Assembly: GCA_903874275.1 (NCBI GenBank)
Contig: CAIQRS010000036.1
Span: forward strand, 1 to 58,254
Length of the DNA: 58,254 nt
Direction of reading: 5' to 3'
Source: an uncultured Anaeromyxobacter sp.
GTDB lineage: Bacteria > Myxococcota > Myxococcia > Myxococcales > Anaeromyxobacteraceae
Part shown: positions 1 through 8,575 of the stretch, in pieces
How positions within the stretch are numbered: position 1 is the stretch's first letter
How the letters are laid out: the number at the start of each line of letters is the position of its first letter
Program-made: the position numbers and the translations under genes
Notes under the pieces: model-generated
Database searches by the model: none
Told to the model about the DNA's origin: nothing
The model's input: only the letters and a program-made list of their open reading frames with translations

Positions 1-993
1 CGGCGGGAGCTGCCCGCCGACAAGGCCTGCGGCGAGGGGCTCCTCCCCGGAGGCGTCCGGGCGCTCGAGGCGCTGGGCGCGCTGCGCCACCTCGACCCGG
101 GAGGCTGGTCCCCGCTGCGGGCCATCCGCTGGATCCAGGAGGACGGGCGACTCGCCGAGGCGCGCCTGCCCTCGCCGGGCGGGATGGGGATCCGGCGGCT
201 GGCGCTCTCCGCGGCGCTCGCCGCCCGGGCGCGCGAGGCCGGGGCCGAGGTCCGCGACGGGGCCGGGGTGGAGGCGCACCGGCGCGACGCCGACGGCGTG
301 ACGGTCCGCCTCCCGTCGGGCGAGGAGCTGCGGGCCCGCCTCCTCGTGGCCGCCGACGGGCTCTCCTCGGCGGTCCGGGAGCGGGAGGGGCTCGACCGGC
401 CGGCGGCCACGCCCCGCCGCTTCGGCCTGCGGCGGCACTTCGCGATCGATCCCTGGGCCGACGCGGTCGAGGTCCACTTCTCGCCCGGAGTCGAGGCCTA
501 CGTCACCCCGGCGGGAGCGCGGCGGGTGGGGCTGGCCTTCCTCTTCGAGGAGGGGATCGCGTCCGGCTTCGACACGCTCCTGGCCCGCTTCCCGGGGCTC
601 GCCTCCCGCCTCGCCGGCGCGCCCTTCGACTCGGCGCTGGCCGGGGCGGGCCCCCTGGGGAGGAACGCGTCGGCCCGCATCGCCGACCGGCTCGTCCTCG
701 CCGGTGACGCCGGCGGGTACGTGGACGCCATCACCGGGGAGGGGGTCTCGCTCGCGCTGCAGGAGGCCGTGCTCCTGGGGGCGCTCCTCCCGGATGCCCT
801 CTCCCGGGGAGCCACCCGGGAGGCGCTCCTGCCCTGGGATCGGGCGGTCCGGGCCCGCCACCTGCGCCATGCCGCGGTGACGCGGCTCGTCCTGGGCATG
901 GCGCGCCGTCCCACCGTTCGACGCACCGCGGTGGCGCTTCTCGGCCGGGCCCCGCGCCTCTTCGACGCCCTGGTGGCCGCGGCGGTCGGTTGA
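1..993 (+). CDS. FAD-dependent oxidoreductase, geranylgeranyl-reductase-like (5' truncated)
   Basis: The gene enters from the left edge, so the N-terminal Rossmann GxGxxG is missing; the frame is open from base 1 to a TGA at 991-993. The first visible residues read DKACGEGLLPGG, the substrate-side motif of the geranylgeranyl reductase/FAD-monooxygenase superfamily. Near residue 240 of the visible part is the second FAD motif, LVLAGDAGGYVDAITGEG, where the Asp binds the FAD ribityl chain. Such enzymes reduce or hydroxylate isoprenoids and other lipids in bacteria; the actual substrate cannot be read from the sequence. The next gene, gpsA, starts 69 bases downstream on the same strand. The family call is firm, the reaction is not. 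Confidence 0.8.
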   Translation, partial: RRELPADKACGEGLLPGGVRALEALGALRHLDPGGWSPLRAIRWIQEDGRLAEARLPSPGGMGIRRLALSAALAARAREAGAEVRDGAGVEAHRRDADGVTVRLPSGEELRARLLVAADGLSSAVREREGLDRPAATPRRFGLRRHFAIDPWADAVEVHFSPGVEAYVTPAGARRVGLAFLFEEGIASGFDTLLARFPGLASRLAGAPFDSALAGAGPLGRNASARIADRLVLAGDAGGYVDAITGEGVSLALQEAVLLGALLPDALSRGATREALLPWDRAVRARHLRHAAVTRLVLGMARRPTVRRTAVALLGRAPRLFDALVAAAVG

Positions 994-1062
994 TCGCCCC
1001 CGAGATTCGAGCGCAAGCGCGCCGGTCCGTGGTTAACTGAGCCCCTTTCAACGGAGGCAACA

Positions 1063-2061
1063 ATGCGCTCGACGGTGCTCGGAGCGGGGTCCTGGGGTAC
1101 GGCCCTCGCCTCCGTGCTGGCCAGCAAGGGGTATCCGGTCACGCTCTGGGGACGCGACGCCCCGGTGCTCGACGCGGTGGTGCGGGATCACGAGAACCCG
1201 CACTACCTGCCGGGCATCAAGCTGCCGCCCACGCTGGGGGCCTCCCCGAGCCTGGCCCGCGCGCTCGAGGGAGCCGAGCTGGTCGTGTTCGCCGTCCCCA
1301 GCTCGGGGATGCGCCAGGTCGCCATCGAGTCGAAGCGCTACCTCCACGCCGGGACCGCGGTGGTCTCGGCGGCCAAGGGCATCGAGGAGGGCAGCCTCAT
1401 GTCCATGGCCGAGGTGCTCGAGGACGTGCTGCCGGTGGCCATGCACCCGTACCTGGCCTACATCGGTGGCCCCTCCTTCGCCAAGGAGGTGGTGCAGCAG
1501 ATGCCCACCGCCATCACCGTGGCCGGGCGCTGGGACCGGGTGACCCGGTCGGTGCAGGACGCCTTCCACACCCGCTGGTTCCGCCCCTACACCTCCAACG
1601 ACGTCCCCGGAAACGAGCTGGGCGGGGTGGTGAAGAACGTCATCGCCATCGCGGCCGGCATGTCCGACGGGCTCGGGTTCGGCGCCAACGCGCGGGCCGC
1701 CCTCATCACCCGCGGGCTGGCCGAGGTGACGCGGCTGGCGGTGCGCAAGGGGGCGAACCCGCTCACCCTGGCCGGGCTCTCCGGCGTCGGCGACCTCGTC
1801 CTCACCTGCTCGTCGGACCTCTCCCGCAACCGGCGGGTCGGGTTCGGGCTCGGCAAGGGGCGCACCCTGGCCGAGATCCAGGCCGAGGTCGGCCAGGTGG
1901 CCGAGGGGGTCGTGGCCGCACGTACGGTGCGTGAACTGGCCCACCGGCTCCACGTCGAGATGCCCATCACCGAGGTGGTCTACCGGGTGCTCCACCAGGA
2001 CCTGACGCCCAAGCAGGCCGTGGTGGACCTCATGACCCGGGAGACCAAGGCGGAGATCTAG
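1063..2061 (+). CDS. gpsA: glycerol-3-phosphate dehydrogenase [NAD(P)+]
   Basis: A 332-residue cytosolic enzyme that reduces dihydroxyacetone phosphate to sn-glycerol-3-phosphate, the backbone for phospholipid synthesis. The dinucleotide-binding motif [10 protein letters not shown] lies at residues 7-16. The conserved stretch [13 protein letters not shown] contains the predicted catalytic Lys191, followed by the usual [13 protein letters not shown] signature. Length is normal for GpsA. The ATG is preceded by a good ribosome-binding site (GGAGG at about 1051) and is the only sensible start. The stop codon shares one base with the GTG start of the next gene, so the two are probably co-transcribed. 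Confidence 0.97.
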   Translation: MRSTVLGAGSWGTALASVLASKGYPVTLWGRDAPVLDAVVRDHENPHYLPGIKLPPTLGASPSLARALEGAELVVFAVPSSGMRQVAIESKRYLHAGTAVVSAAKGIEEGSLMSMAEVLEDVLPVAMHPYLAYIGGPSFAKEVVQQMPTAITVAGRWDRVTRSVQDAFHTRWFRPYTSNDVPGNELGGVVKNVIAIAAGMSDGLGFGANARAALITRGLAEVTRLAVRKGANPLTLAGLSGVGDLVLTCSSDLSRNRRVGFGLGKGRTLAEIQAEVGQVAEGVVAARTVRELAHRLHVEMPITEVVYRVLHQDLTPKQAVVDLMTRETKAEI

Positions 2062-3965
2062 TGGCGGCGACCACGCAGGCGACGGCCCAGGAGGCGATCC
2101 GCGCCGCCGGGGAGATGGTCGAGAGGCTCCGCGCCTCGACGGGGCTCTCCCGCGACGAGGCGCTCGGGCTCTTCGACGACGCCTTCGCCGGGCTCGGGAA
2201 CGCCGCCGCCCAGGCCAGCCTGCTGCGCAACGTCCACCCCTCCCCGGAGGTCCGGGACGCCGCCGAGCGGGACGAGCAGGAGATCGACGCCTTCCAGACC
2301 GGGCTCTCGCTCGACCGCGGCCTCTACGAGGCCCTCTCCCGCGTGGACCTGGCCGGCGCGGACCCGGCCACGCGCTTCCTGGTCGAGAAGAGCCTGCGCG
2401 ACTTCCGGCGCGCCGGGGTGGACCGTGACGAGGCCACCCGGGAGCGGGTGCGCGCGCTTCGCGACGAGCTGGTGCGCATCGGGCAGGAGTTCGGGCGCAA
2501 CGTCCGCGACGACGTGAAGGAGCTGCGGGTGGACCCGGCCGAGCTGGCCGGCCTGCCCGAGGACTGGCTGCGTGCGCGGCCGCCCGGCCCCGACGGCAAG
2601 GTGACGGTCACCACCGACGCCACCGACTACGTGCCGGTGGTGACCTGGGCCGGGAGCGCCGCCCTGCGGGAGCAGCTCTGGCGCCTGCAGCGGCAGCGGG
2701 CCCACCCGGCGAATTTGGAGGTGCTGGCGCGGATGCTCTCCCGCCGCGCCGAGCTGGCCCGCCTGCTCGGCCACGCCACCTGGGCCGCCTACGCCACCGA
2801 GGACAAGATGATCGGCGGGGAGGCCCAGGCCGCCGCCTTCGTCGAGAAGATCGCCGACGCGGCCGGGGACCGCATGCGGCGTGACCACGCCGACCTGCTG
2901 GCCCGCAAGCGGCGCGACGAGCCCGGGGCCGGGTCCGTGGATCCGTGGGACTCGGCCTTCTACTCGGAGAAGATCAAGGCCGAGCGCTTCGGCGCCGATG
3001 CGCGCGCGGCGCGCCCGTACCTCGAGTACCGGGCCGTCCGCGACGGGATCCTCGCGCTCACCGGGCTGCTCTTCGGCGTCGCCTACCGGCGCGTCGAGGT
3101 CCCGGACGCCTGGCACCCCGAGGTCGAGGTCTTCGACGTGGTCGAGGGGGACCGGGCGCTGGGGCGCATCTGGCTCGACATGCACCCGCGCGAGGGCAAG
3201 TACAAGCACTTCGCCCAGTTCACCCGGGTGAACGGGCAGGCCGGGCGGCGGCTGCCCGAGGGGGTGCTGGTCTGCAACTTCCCCCGGCCCGGCGAGGCCC
3301 CGGCGCTCCTCGACCTCTCCGAGGTGCGTACCCTGCTCCACGAGTTCGGGCACCTGCTCCACCACGTCCTGGGAGGGCACACCCGCTGGAGCGCCCACTC
3401 CGGGGTGGCCACCGAGTGGGACTTCGTGGAGGCGCCCTCCCAGCTGCTCGAGGAGTGGGTGCGCGATCCGGTGGTGCTGCGCCGCTTCGCCCGGCACGTC
3501 GAGACCGGCCAGCCCATCCCCGAGGACCTGGTGCGCCGCCTCGACGCCTCCGAGGAGTTCGGCAAGGGGCTCACCGTACGGCAGCAGATGTTCTACGCGG
3601 CGGTGAGCCTGGAGCTGCACCGGCGCGACCCGGAGGGGCTCGACACCACGGCGCTGGTGGCCAGCCTGATGGAGCGCTACACCCCCTTCCGTCACGTGCC
3701 CGGGACATTCTTCCACGAGTCCTTCGGCCACCTCGACGGCTACTCGGCCCTCTACTACACGTACATGTGGTCGCTGGTCATCGCCAAGGACCTCTTCTCG
3801 CCCTTCCAGGAGGAGGGGCTGCTCACGCCGGCGCCGGCGCGCAGGTACCGCAGGGCGGTGCTCGAGCCGGGGGGCTCCAAGCCGGCGGCCGAGCTGGTCC
3901 ACGATTATCTCGGGCGGGACGCGAGCTTCGCCCCCTTCGCGCGCTGGCTGTCGTCTGGAGGCTGA
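2061..3965 (+). CDS. M3 family zinc oligopeptidase (thimet oligopeptidase-like)
   Basis: A 634-residue metallopeptidase of the M3 family (thimet oligopeptidase/oligopeptidase A/Dcp), which degrades short peptides in the cytoplasm. The zinc motif HEFGH is at residues 427-431. A downstream Glu in DFVEAPSQ is the likely third zinc ligand, and the C-terminal YSALYYTYMWS stretch is the family's substrate-binding tyrosine region. There is no signal peptide. Translation starts at GTG 2061, which overlaps the last base of the gpsA stop codon. The next gene starts 3 bases after the stop. Which M3 subfamily it belongs to cannot be settled by eye. Confidence 0.93.
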   Translation: MAATTQATAQEAIRAAGEMVERLRASTGLSRDEALGLFDDAFAGLGNAAAQASLLRNVHPSPEVRDAAERDEQEIDAFQTGLSLDRGLYEALSRVDLAGADPATRFLVEKSLRDFRRAGVDRDEATRERVRALRDELVRIGQEFGRNVRDDVKELRVDPAELAGLPEDWLRARPPGPDGKVTVTTDATDYVPVVTWAGSAALREQLWRLQRQRAHPANLEVLARMLSRRAELARLLGHATWAAYATEDKMIGGEAQAAAFVEKIADAAGDRMRRDHADLLARKRRDEPGAGSVDPWDSAFYSEKIKAERFGADARAARPYLEYRAVRDGILALTGLLFGVAYRRVEVPDAWHPEVEVFDVVEGDRALGRIWLDMHPREGKYKHFAQFTRVNGQAGRRLPEGVLVCNFPRPGEAPALLDLSEVRTLLHEFGHLLHHVLGGHTRWSAHSGVATEWDFVEAPSQLLEEWVRDPVVLRRFARHVETGQPIPEDLVRRLDASEEFGKGLTVRQQMFYAAVSLELHRRDPEGLDTTALVASLMERYTPFRHVPGTFFHESFGHLDGYSALYYTYMWSLVIAKDLFSPFQEEGLLTPAPARRYRRAVLEPGGSKPAAELVHDYLGRDASFAPFARWLSSGG

Positions 3966-3968
3966 CCG

Positions 3969-4859
3969 ATGTCCGAGACCCGGTTCCACGAGAGCGGCTC
4001 GCGCCGCCGCATCAAGGAGATGGAGGTGATGGTGGCGGATCTCAAGGTCGAGACCCAGGACACCGTCACCCTCATCCTCTTCACCGGCAACGATCACCTC
4101 GAGTACAAGGCCGGCCACTTCCTCACCATCGACCCGCACCAGTTCGAGGCGCTCGACCGCTTCATCACCTTCTTCGAGGACGTGAAGGGGACGACGGAGC
4201 CGACGCGGGCCTACTCGATCTCCTCGGCCCCGCACGAGCGCTACCTGGCCATCACGGTCAAGGAGGAGCGCTACGTCTCCGGCGTCACCAAGTACCCGCC
4301 GCTGCTCTCCCCGCTCCTGGTGAAGCGGACCACGCGCGGCATGCGGCTGGTCATCACCGGATTCACCGGCCCCTACGTGCTCCCCGACGACGTGGAGCAG
4401 CAGACCGACCACGTGGTGCACGTGGTGGCCGGCTCGGGCGCGGTGCCCAACTTCGCCATGGTGAAGTGGGCCCTAGTTCACTGTCCGTCAATCTGCCACA
4501 CCTGGGTCTGCTCCAACAAGGGCTGGCAGGACGTGATCTTCCGCGAGGAGCTGGCCCAGCTGGAGCGGGAGAACCCGTCCCGGCTCCGGGTCGTGAACCT
4601 CCTGACCCGGGACCCGGTCACCCCGGTCTCGCAGGGGGTCTGGAAGGGCAGGATCAGCGCCGCCAGCCTGAAGGAGCTGGTGCCGGATCCGCGGGCCGCG
4701 CTGGTCTACGCCTGCGGCCCGGCCAACGGTCCCCACGAGAGGGCGGCCGCCCAGGCCCGGGGGGAGGAGCCGCAGCCCCGCTTCCTCGAGTCGGCCCTGG
4801 CCGCCATCCGCGAGGCCGGGGTCCCCGGGGACCGCATCAAGCTGGAGTCCTGGGGGTGA
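3969..4859 (+). CDS. ferredoxin-NADP reductase-like FAD/NAD(P)-binding oxidoreductase
   Basis: A 296-residue protein with the two-domain ferredoxin reductase fold. Residues about 20-135 form the FAD barrel with the RAYSISSAP motif (RxYSxxS). The nucleotide-binding domain follows, with GSGAVPNFAM near residue 160 and a C-terminal YACGPANG (CGP motif). No C-terminal plant-type [2Fe-2S] domain is present, so it should pass electrons to a separate carrier or oxygenase that is not encoded nearby. It resembles the reductase components of benzoyl-CoA epoxidase or ketosteroid hydroxylase systems, but the partner is unknown. The stop overlaps the GTG start of the following permease by 4 nt. Confidence 0.85.
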   Translation: MSETRFHESGSRRRIKEMEVMVADLKVETQDTVTLILFTGNDHLEYKAGHFLTIDPHQFEALDRFITFFEDVKGTTEPTRAYSISSAPHERYLAITVKEERYVSGVTKYPPLLSPLLVKRTTRGMRLVITGFTGPYVLPDDVEQQTDHVVHVVAGSGAVPNFAMVKWALVHCPSICHTWVCSNKGWQDVIFREELAQLERENPSRLRVVNLLTRDPVTPVSQGVWKGRISAASLKELVPDPRAALVYACGPANGPHERAAAQARGEEPQPRFLESALAAIREAGVPGDRIKLESWG

Positions 4860-5659
4860 ACCCGGGCCGGACGCTGCGCGCCGCCCCGACGCTCCTGCGG
4901 GTGGGATTCTCCGAGGCGGTCGCCTACCGGGCCGAGTTCCTGGTCTGGCTGCTCTCCACCAACATGCCGCTCGTCATGCTGGCCCTCTGGAGCGCGGTGG
5001 CCCGGGACGGGCCGGTGGGGCGGTTCGACCAGGCCGGCTTCGCCGCCTACTACCTGGCCGCGCTGGTGGTCCGGCTCATGACCGGCGCCTGGGTGGTCTG
5101 GGAGATGAACTTCGAGATCCGGCAGGGGACGCTGGCCTTCCGGCTGCTGCGCCCGGTGCATCCACTGGTGGCCTACGCCGCCGAGAACGTGGCCGCCATG
5201 CCGGTGCGGCTGGCCGTCTCGCTGCCGGTGGCGCTGCTGGCCCTCTGGTTCCTGGGCGGGAAGCACGTCACCCACGACCCGCTCCTCCTGGCCCTCTTCC
5301 CGGTGACGGTCTTCTCGGCCTGGCTCATCACCTACCTGGCCATGGCCGCGGTGGGCTGCCTGGCCTTCTGGCTCGAGTCGGCCACCTCCCTCTTCGACGT
5401 CTGGCTGGGGCTCTTCGGGATCTTCTCCGGTTACCTGGTCCCGCTCGAGCTCTATCCACGATGGGTGAATGAGGTCTCCTACTTCCTGCCCTTCCGCTAC
5501 ATGCTGGCCTTCCCGGTGGAGCTGGTGACCGGCGGGCTCGACCGGTCCCAGGCGCTGGCCCAGCTGGCCGCGCAGCAGGCCTTCGTGCTCCTCCTGCTCG
5601 GGGCGGCGGCCGGGATGTGGCGGCTGGGCACGCGCCGCTTCGCCGCCTTCGGAGGATGA
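4856..5659 (+). CDS. ABC-2 type transporter permease subunit, first of a pair
   Basis: A 267-residue integral membrane protein with about six hydrophobic helices, resembling the bacterial ABC-2 permeases that occur in adjacent pairs (the PF06182/DUF990 type). The start is the GTG at 4856, overlapping the preceding TGA in a GTGA arrangement. Conserved features include an amphipathic N-terminus (VAYRAEFLVWLLST) and the central EIRQGTLAFRLLRPVHP segment, which couples to the ATPase in this group. No ATP-binding subunit is adjacent; the best candidate lies at 14056-15033 on the other strand. The exported substrate is unknown. Confidence 0.85.
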   Translation: MNPGRTLRAAPTLLRVGFSEAVAYRAEFLVWLLSTNMPLVMLALWSAVARDGPVGRFDQAGFAAYYLAALVVRLMTGAWVVWEMNFEIRQGTLAFRLLRPVHPLVAYAAENVAAMPVRLAVSLPVALLALWFLGGKHVTHDPLLLALFPVTVFSAWLITYLAMAAVGCLAFWLESATSLFDVWLGLFGIFSGYLVPLELYPRWVNEVSYFLPFRYMLAFPVELVTGGLDRSQALAQLAAQQAFVLLLLGAAAGMWRLGTRRFAAFGG

Positions 5660-6457
5660 GTGCGCTGGGCGCTCCGACACCTCCGGCTGCTCTCGGTCCA
5701 GTTCCGGGCCTCCCTGCAGACCTCCATGCAGTACCGCGCGGACTTCCTGGTCCAGGGGGCCATGTCCTTCTTCTGGATGGCCTGGGCGATGGTGCCGCTG
5801 CTGGTGGTCTACGGCAAGCGCGACCGGGTGGCCGGCTGGGACCTCGATCACGCACTCGTGGTGATGGGCTGGTTCCTGGCCATGAAGGGGGTGCTGGAGG
5901 GGGCGGTGAACCCGTCGCTGGCCAGCGTGGTCGAGCACATCCGAAAGGGGACGCTCGACCTGGTGCTCCTCAAGCCCGTGGACGCGCAGTTCCTGGTCTC
6001 CACGGCCAAGTTCGCGCCCTGGCACGCGGTGGACGTGGCGGCCGGGGCGGGGGTGATCGTCTGGGCCTTCTCCCGGCTCTCGCGCTGGCCGGGGGCGGCC
6101 GACGTGGCCTCGGCGCTGCTCCTCACCCTCTGCGCCGTGGCCGTCCTCTACTCGCTGTGGATCCTGGTGGTCTCGGCCGCCTTCTTCGTGGTGAAGGTGG
6201 ACAACCTGTCCTTCCTGTTCCTCTCCATCTTCGACGCGGCCCGCTGGCCGGTCTCGGTCTTCACCGGCTTCTGGCGGTTCCTCTTCACCGTGGTCATCCC
6301 GCTGGCCCTCATGACCACCTTCCCGGCCGAGGCGCTGCTCGGGCGCATCCGGCCGCCGGCGGTGCTGCTGGCGGTGGCCGGGTCGCTCGCCTTCGTGGCC
6401 TCCGCACGGGTGGTTTGGCTGCGGGCCATCGCGCGGTATACCTCGGCCTCGTCCTGA
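5660..6457 (+). CDS. ABC-2 type transporter permease subunit, second of a pair
   Basis: A 265-residue multi-pass membrane protein, clearly related to the preceding permease. It shares the MQYRADFLVQGAM N-terminal element and the coupling segment IRKGTLDLVLLKPVD. It begins at GTG 5660, directly after the TGA of its partner with no spacer. Pairs of such permeases normally form a heterodimeric exporter with one cytosolic ATPase. An ATG at 5656 in another frame is not used, because that frame lacks membrane character. The gene for RNase Z begins 9 bases downstream. Confidence 0.85.
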   Translation: MRWALRHLRLLSVQFRASLQTSMQYRADFLVQGAMSFFWMAWAMVPLLVVYGKRDRVAGWDLDHALVVMGWFLAMKGVLEGAVNPSLASVVEHIRKGTLDLVLLKPVDAQFLVSTAKFAPWHAVDVAAGAGVIVWAFSRLSRWPGAADVASALLLTLCAVAVLYSLWILVVSAAFFVVKVDNLSFLFLSIFDAARWPVSVFTGFWRFLFTVVIPLALMTTFPAEALLGRIRPPAVLLAVAGSLAFVASARVVWLRAIARYTSASS

Positions 6458-6466
6458 CCGGCCGCC

Positions 6467-7384
6467 ATGCTCCGCCTCACCTTCCTCGGCACCTCGGGCG
6501 CCATGCCCACCGCCGCCCGCAACCTGTCGGGGCTCTCGGTGCGCCAGGGGCGCGAGCACTACCTCTTCGACTGCGGCGAGGGCACGCAGCGCCAGATGAT
6601 CCGCTACGGCACCGGGTTCGACGTCACCGCCATCTGCTTCACCCACTTCCACGCCGACCACTACATCGGCGCCATCGGCTTCGTGCGAACCCTCTCCATG
6701 CTGGGGCGGGCGCGGCCCCTCGACGTGTACGGCCCGGCGCCGGCACGGCGGTTCCTCGAGGAGCTGCTTCTCGGGGGGACCGACCCCATGGCCTTCGAGA
6801 TCCGCATCCACGAGGTGAACCCGGGCGACGCCGTGCGGCGCGACGGCGCCACGCTGCTTCCCTGGGCCACCACCCACCGGGTCACCTCTGTGGGCTGGGT
6901 CCTGCAGGAGGACGCGCGCCCGGGGCGCTTCCACCCGGACCGGGCCCGCCAGGCCGGCGTTCCCGAGGGGGAGCTGTGGGGGGAGCTGCAGCGCGGACGG
7001 CCGGTGACGCTGGCCGACGGGCGGGTGGTTCACCCCGGGTCCATCGTCGATCCGCCCCGGCGGGGGCGGCGGGTGGCGGTGACCGGCGACACCCGGCCCT
7101 GCCCGGAGACGGCGGCGGCGGCGCGCGGGGCCGACCTGCTCGTGCACGAGTGCACCTTCGGCGACGCCGAGGCCGACCGGGCGGTGGAGACCACCCACTC
7201 CACGGCGCGCGAGGCGGGCCGGATGGCCCGGGAGGCGGGGGTGGCGCGGCTCGTGCTCACCCATCTCTCCACCCGCTACGACACCGTTCCCGGGCCGCTG
7301 CTCGAGCAGGCCGCCGAGGAGTACGCCGGTCCGGTCGAGGTGGCCCGCGACGGGCTCACCATCGAGATGGCGCGCGCGGAGTGA
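6467..7384 (+). CDS. rnz: ribonuclease Z (MBL-fold tRNA 3'-processing endonuclease)
   Basis: A 305-residue metallo-beta-lactamase-fold nuclease that removes 3' trailers from tRNA precursors. The metal-binding motif HFHADH is at residues 60-65. The preceding FDCGEGTQRQM is the RNase Z hallmark that distinguishes it from other MBL hydrolases. Downstream are the ligand-bearing TGDTRP and a late LTHLSTRY. Length is typical for the short bacterial form. The stop overlaps the next gene's GTG start by 4 nt, placing a tRNA-processing enzyme in the same transcript as a ribosome-linked methyltransferase-like protein. Confidence 0.95.
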   Translation: MLRLTFLGTSGAMPTAARNLSGLSVRQGREHYLFDCGEGTQRQMIRYGTGFDVTAICFTHFHADHYIGAIGFVRTLSMLGRARPLDVYGPAPARRFLEELLLGGTDPMAFEIRIHEVNPGDAVRRDGATLLPWATTHRVTSVGWVLQEDARPGRFHPDRARQAGVPEGELWGELQRGRPVTLADGRVVHPGSIVDPPRRGRRVAVTGDTRPCPETAAAARGADLLVHECTFGDAEADRAVETTHSTAREAGRMAREAGVARLVLTHLSTRYDTVPGPLLEQAAEEYAGPVEVARDGLTIEMARAE

Positions 7385-8571
7385 ACGTGGGAACTCCCTC
7401 CGACGACCTGCGGCGCTGGATCCCCGGGCTGCTCGCGGCCTGGCGGGGGTTGCGCCGCGAGGTGCGCCGCGGCCCGCGCCCCCCGCCGGACCAGCTCCTC
7501 CCCGACGAGCTGCGCGAGGTGGCCGCGGCCGTGCAGCGCCTCTCGCTTGGGCTCACCCGGGACCGGAAGCTCATCGGGGCTCGCTACCTCGACGACGATC
7601 GGCTGCTCGGGGCCTACCTGCTCTTCTACTGGCCGGTCTCCTACCTCCAGGCCCGCGGGGTCCTCTCCGAGCTCCCGCGGCGGCCGCGGTCGGCGCTCGA
7701 CCTGGGAAGCGGGCCCGGGCCGGTGGCCTTCGCGGCGCTCGACGCCGGGGCCGCCGAGGTGGTGGCGGCCGACCGGTCGGCCCGGGCTCTGGCGGCGGCG
7801 CGACGGCTGGCCACCGAGGCCGGCGAGCCCATCTCCACCCGGGAGTGGGACCCGCAGCGGCGCGGCGGCCTCTCCGGCCTGGCCGGTGGCCGGAGGTTCG
7901 ACCTCGTCACCATGGGTCACGTGGTGAACGAGCTCTTCCAGGGGGACGGGGCGGCGACGCGGCGGACGGCGCTCCTCGAGGAGGCGCTCGGCCTGCTGGC
8001 GCCGGGCGGTTCGCTGGTGGTCATCGAGCCGGCGCTGCGCGACACCTCCCGGGCGCTGCTCGAGGTGCGCGATCTCCTGGTGGCGGGCGGCGTGGCCGTC
8101 CGCGCCCCCTGCCTGTTCCGGGGCGCCTGCCCGGCGCTCACCCGCCCCACCGACTGGTGCCACGCCGAGCGGCCCGTCGATCCCCCCCCGCTCGTGGAGG
8201 AGATCGGCCGCCGCGCCGGGCTCCGCAAGGAGGCGGTGAAGATGAGCTACCTCGTGCTGGCACCGAGGGGGGAGGGATGGAGCGAGCCCCCGCCGGGGCT
8301 CGTCTTCCGCATCGTCTCGGAACCGCTACCGTCCAAGGGGCGGCTGCGCTACATGGGGTGCGGGCCGGAGGGGCGCAAGGGGCTCGCGCTGCAGGAGAAG
8401 GACGTGACGACGCGCAACCGGGCCTTCGAGGGGCTCCTGCGCGGGGACGTCGTCGGGATCACCTCGGTCGAGCCGCGGGGGGACGGGCTGCGGCTCTCGC
8501 CGGAGTCGGACGTGCGGATGATCGCCGCGGCCGGGAGGCCGGTGGCGCAGCAACTCCAGGAGAAGGGGTGA
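7381..8571 (+). CDS. Rsm22/METTL17-family small-ribosomal-subunit methyltransferase-like protein
   Basis: A 396-residue Rossmann-fold protein with the S-adenosylmethionine motif LDLGSGPGPV near residue 106. Four cysteines at 244, 250, 260 and 327 sit in CLFRGACPALTRPTDWCH and YMGCGPEGRKG. Their pattern is that of the Rsm22/METTL17 family, whose mitochondrial members bind a [4Fe-4S] cluster and help assemble the small ribosomal subunit. Whether bacterial members methylate rRNA is unsettled. The start is GTG 7381, overlapping rnz by 4 nt; a second GTG at 7387 is possible. A C-terminal domain after residue 290 follows the family layout. Confidence 0.82.
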   Translation: MNVGTPSDDLRRWIPGLLAAWRGLRREVRRGPRPPPDQLLPDELREVAAAVQRLSLGLTRDRKLIGARYLDDDRLLGAYLLFYWPVSYLQARGVLSELPRRPRSALDLGSGPGPVAFAALDAGAAEVVAADRSARALAAARRLATEAGEPISTREWDPQRRGGLSGLAGGRRFDLVTMGHVVNELFQGDGAATRRTALLEEALGLLAPGGSLVVIEPALRDTSRALLEVRDLLVAGGVAVRAPCLFRGACPALTRPTDWCHAERPVDPPPLVEEIGRRAGLRKEAVKMSYLVLAPRGEGWSEPPPGLVFRIVSEPLPSKGRLRYMGCGPEGRKGLALQEKDVTTRNRAFEGLLRGDVVGITSVEPRGDGLRLSPESDVRMIAAAGRPVAQQLQEKG

Positions 8572-8575
8572 GTCG

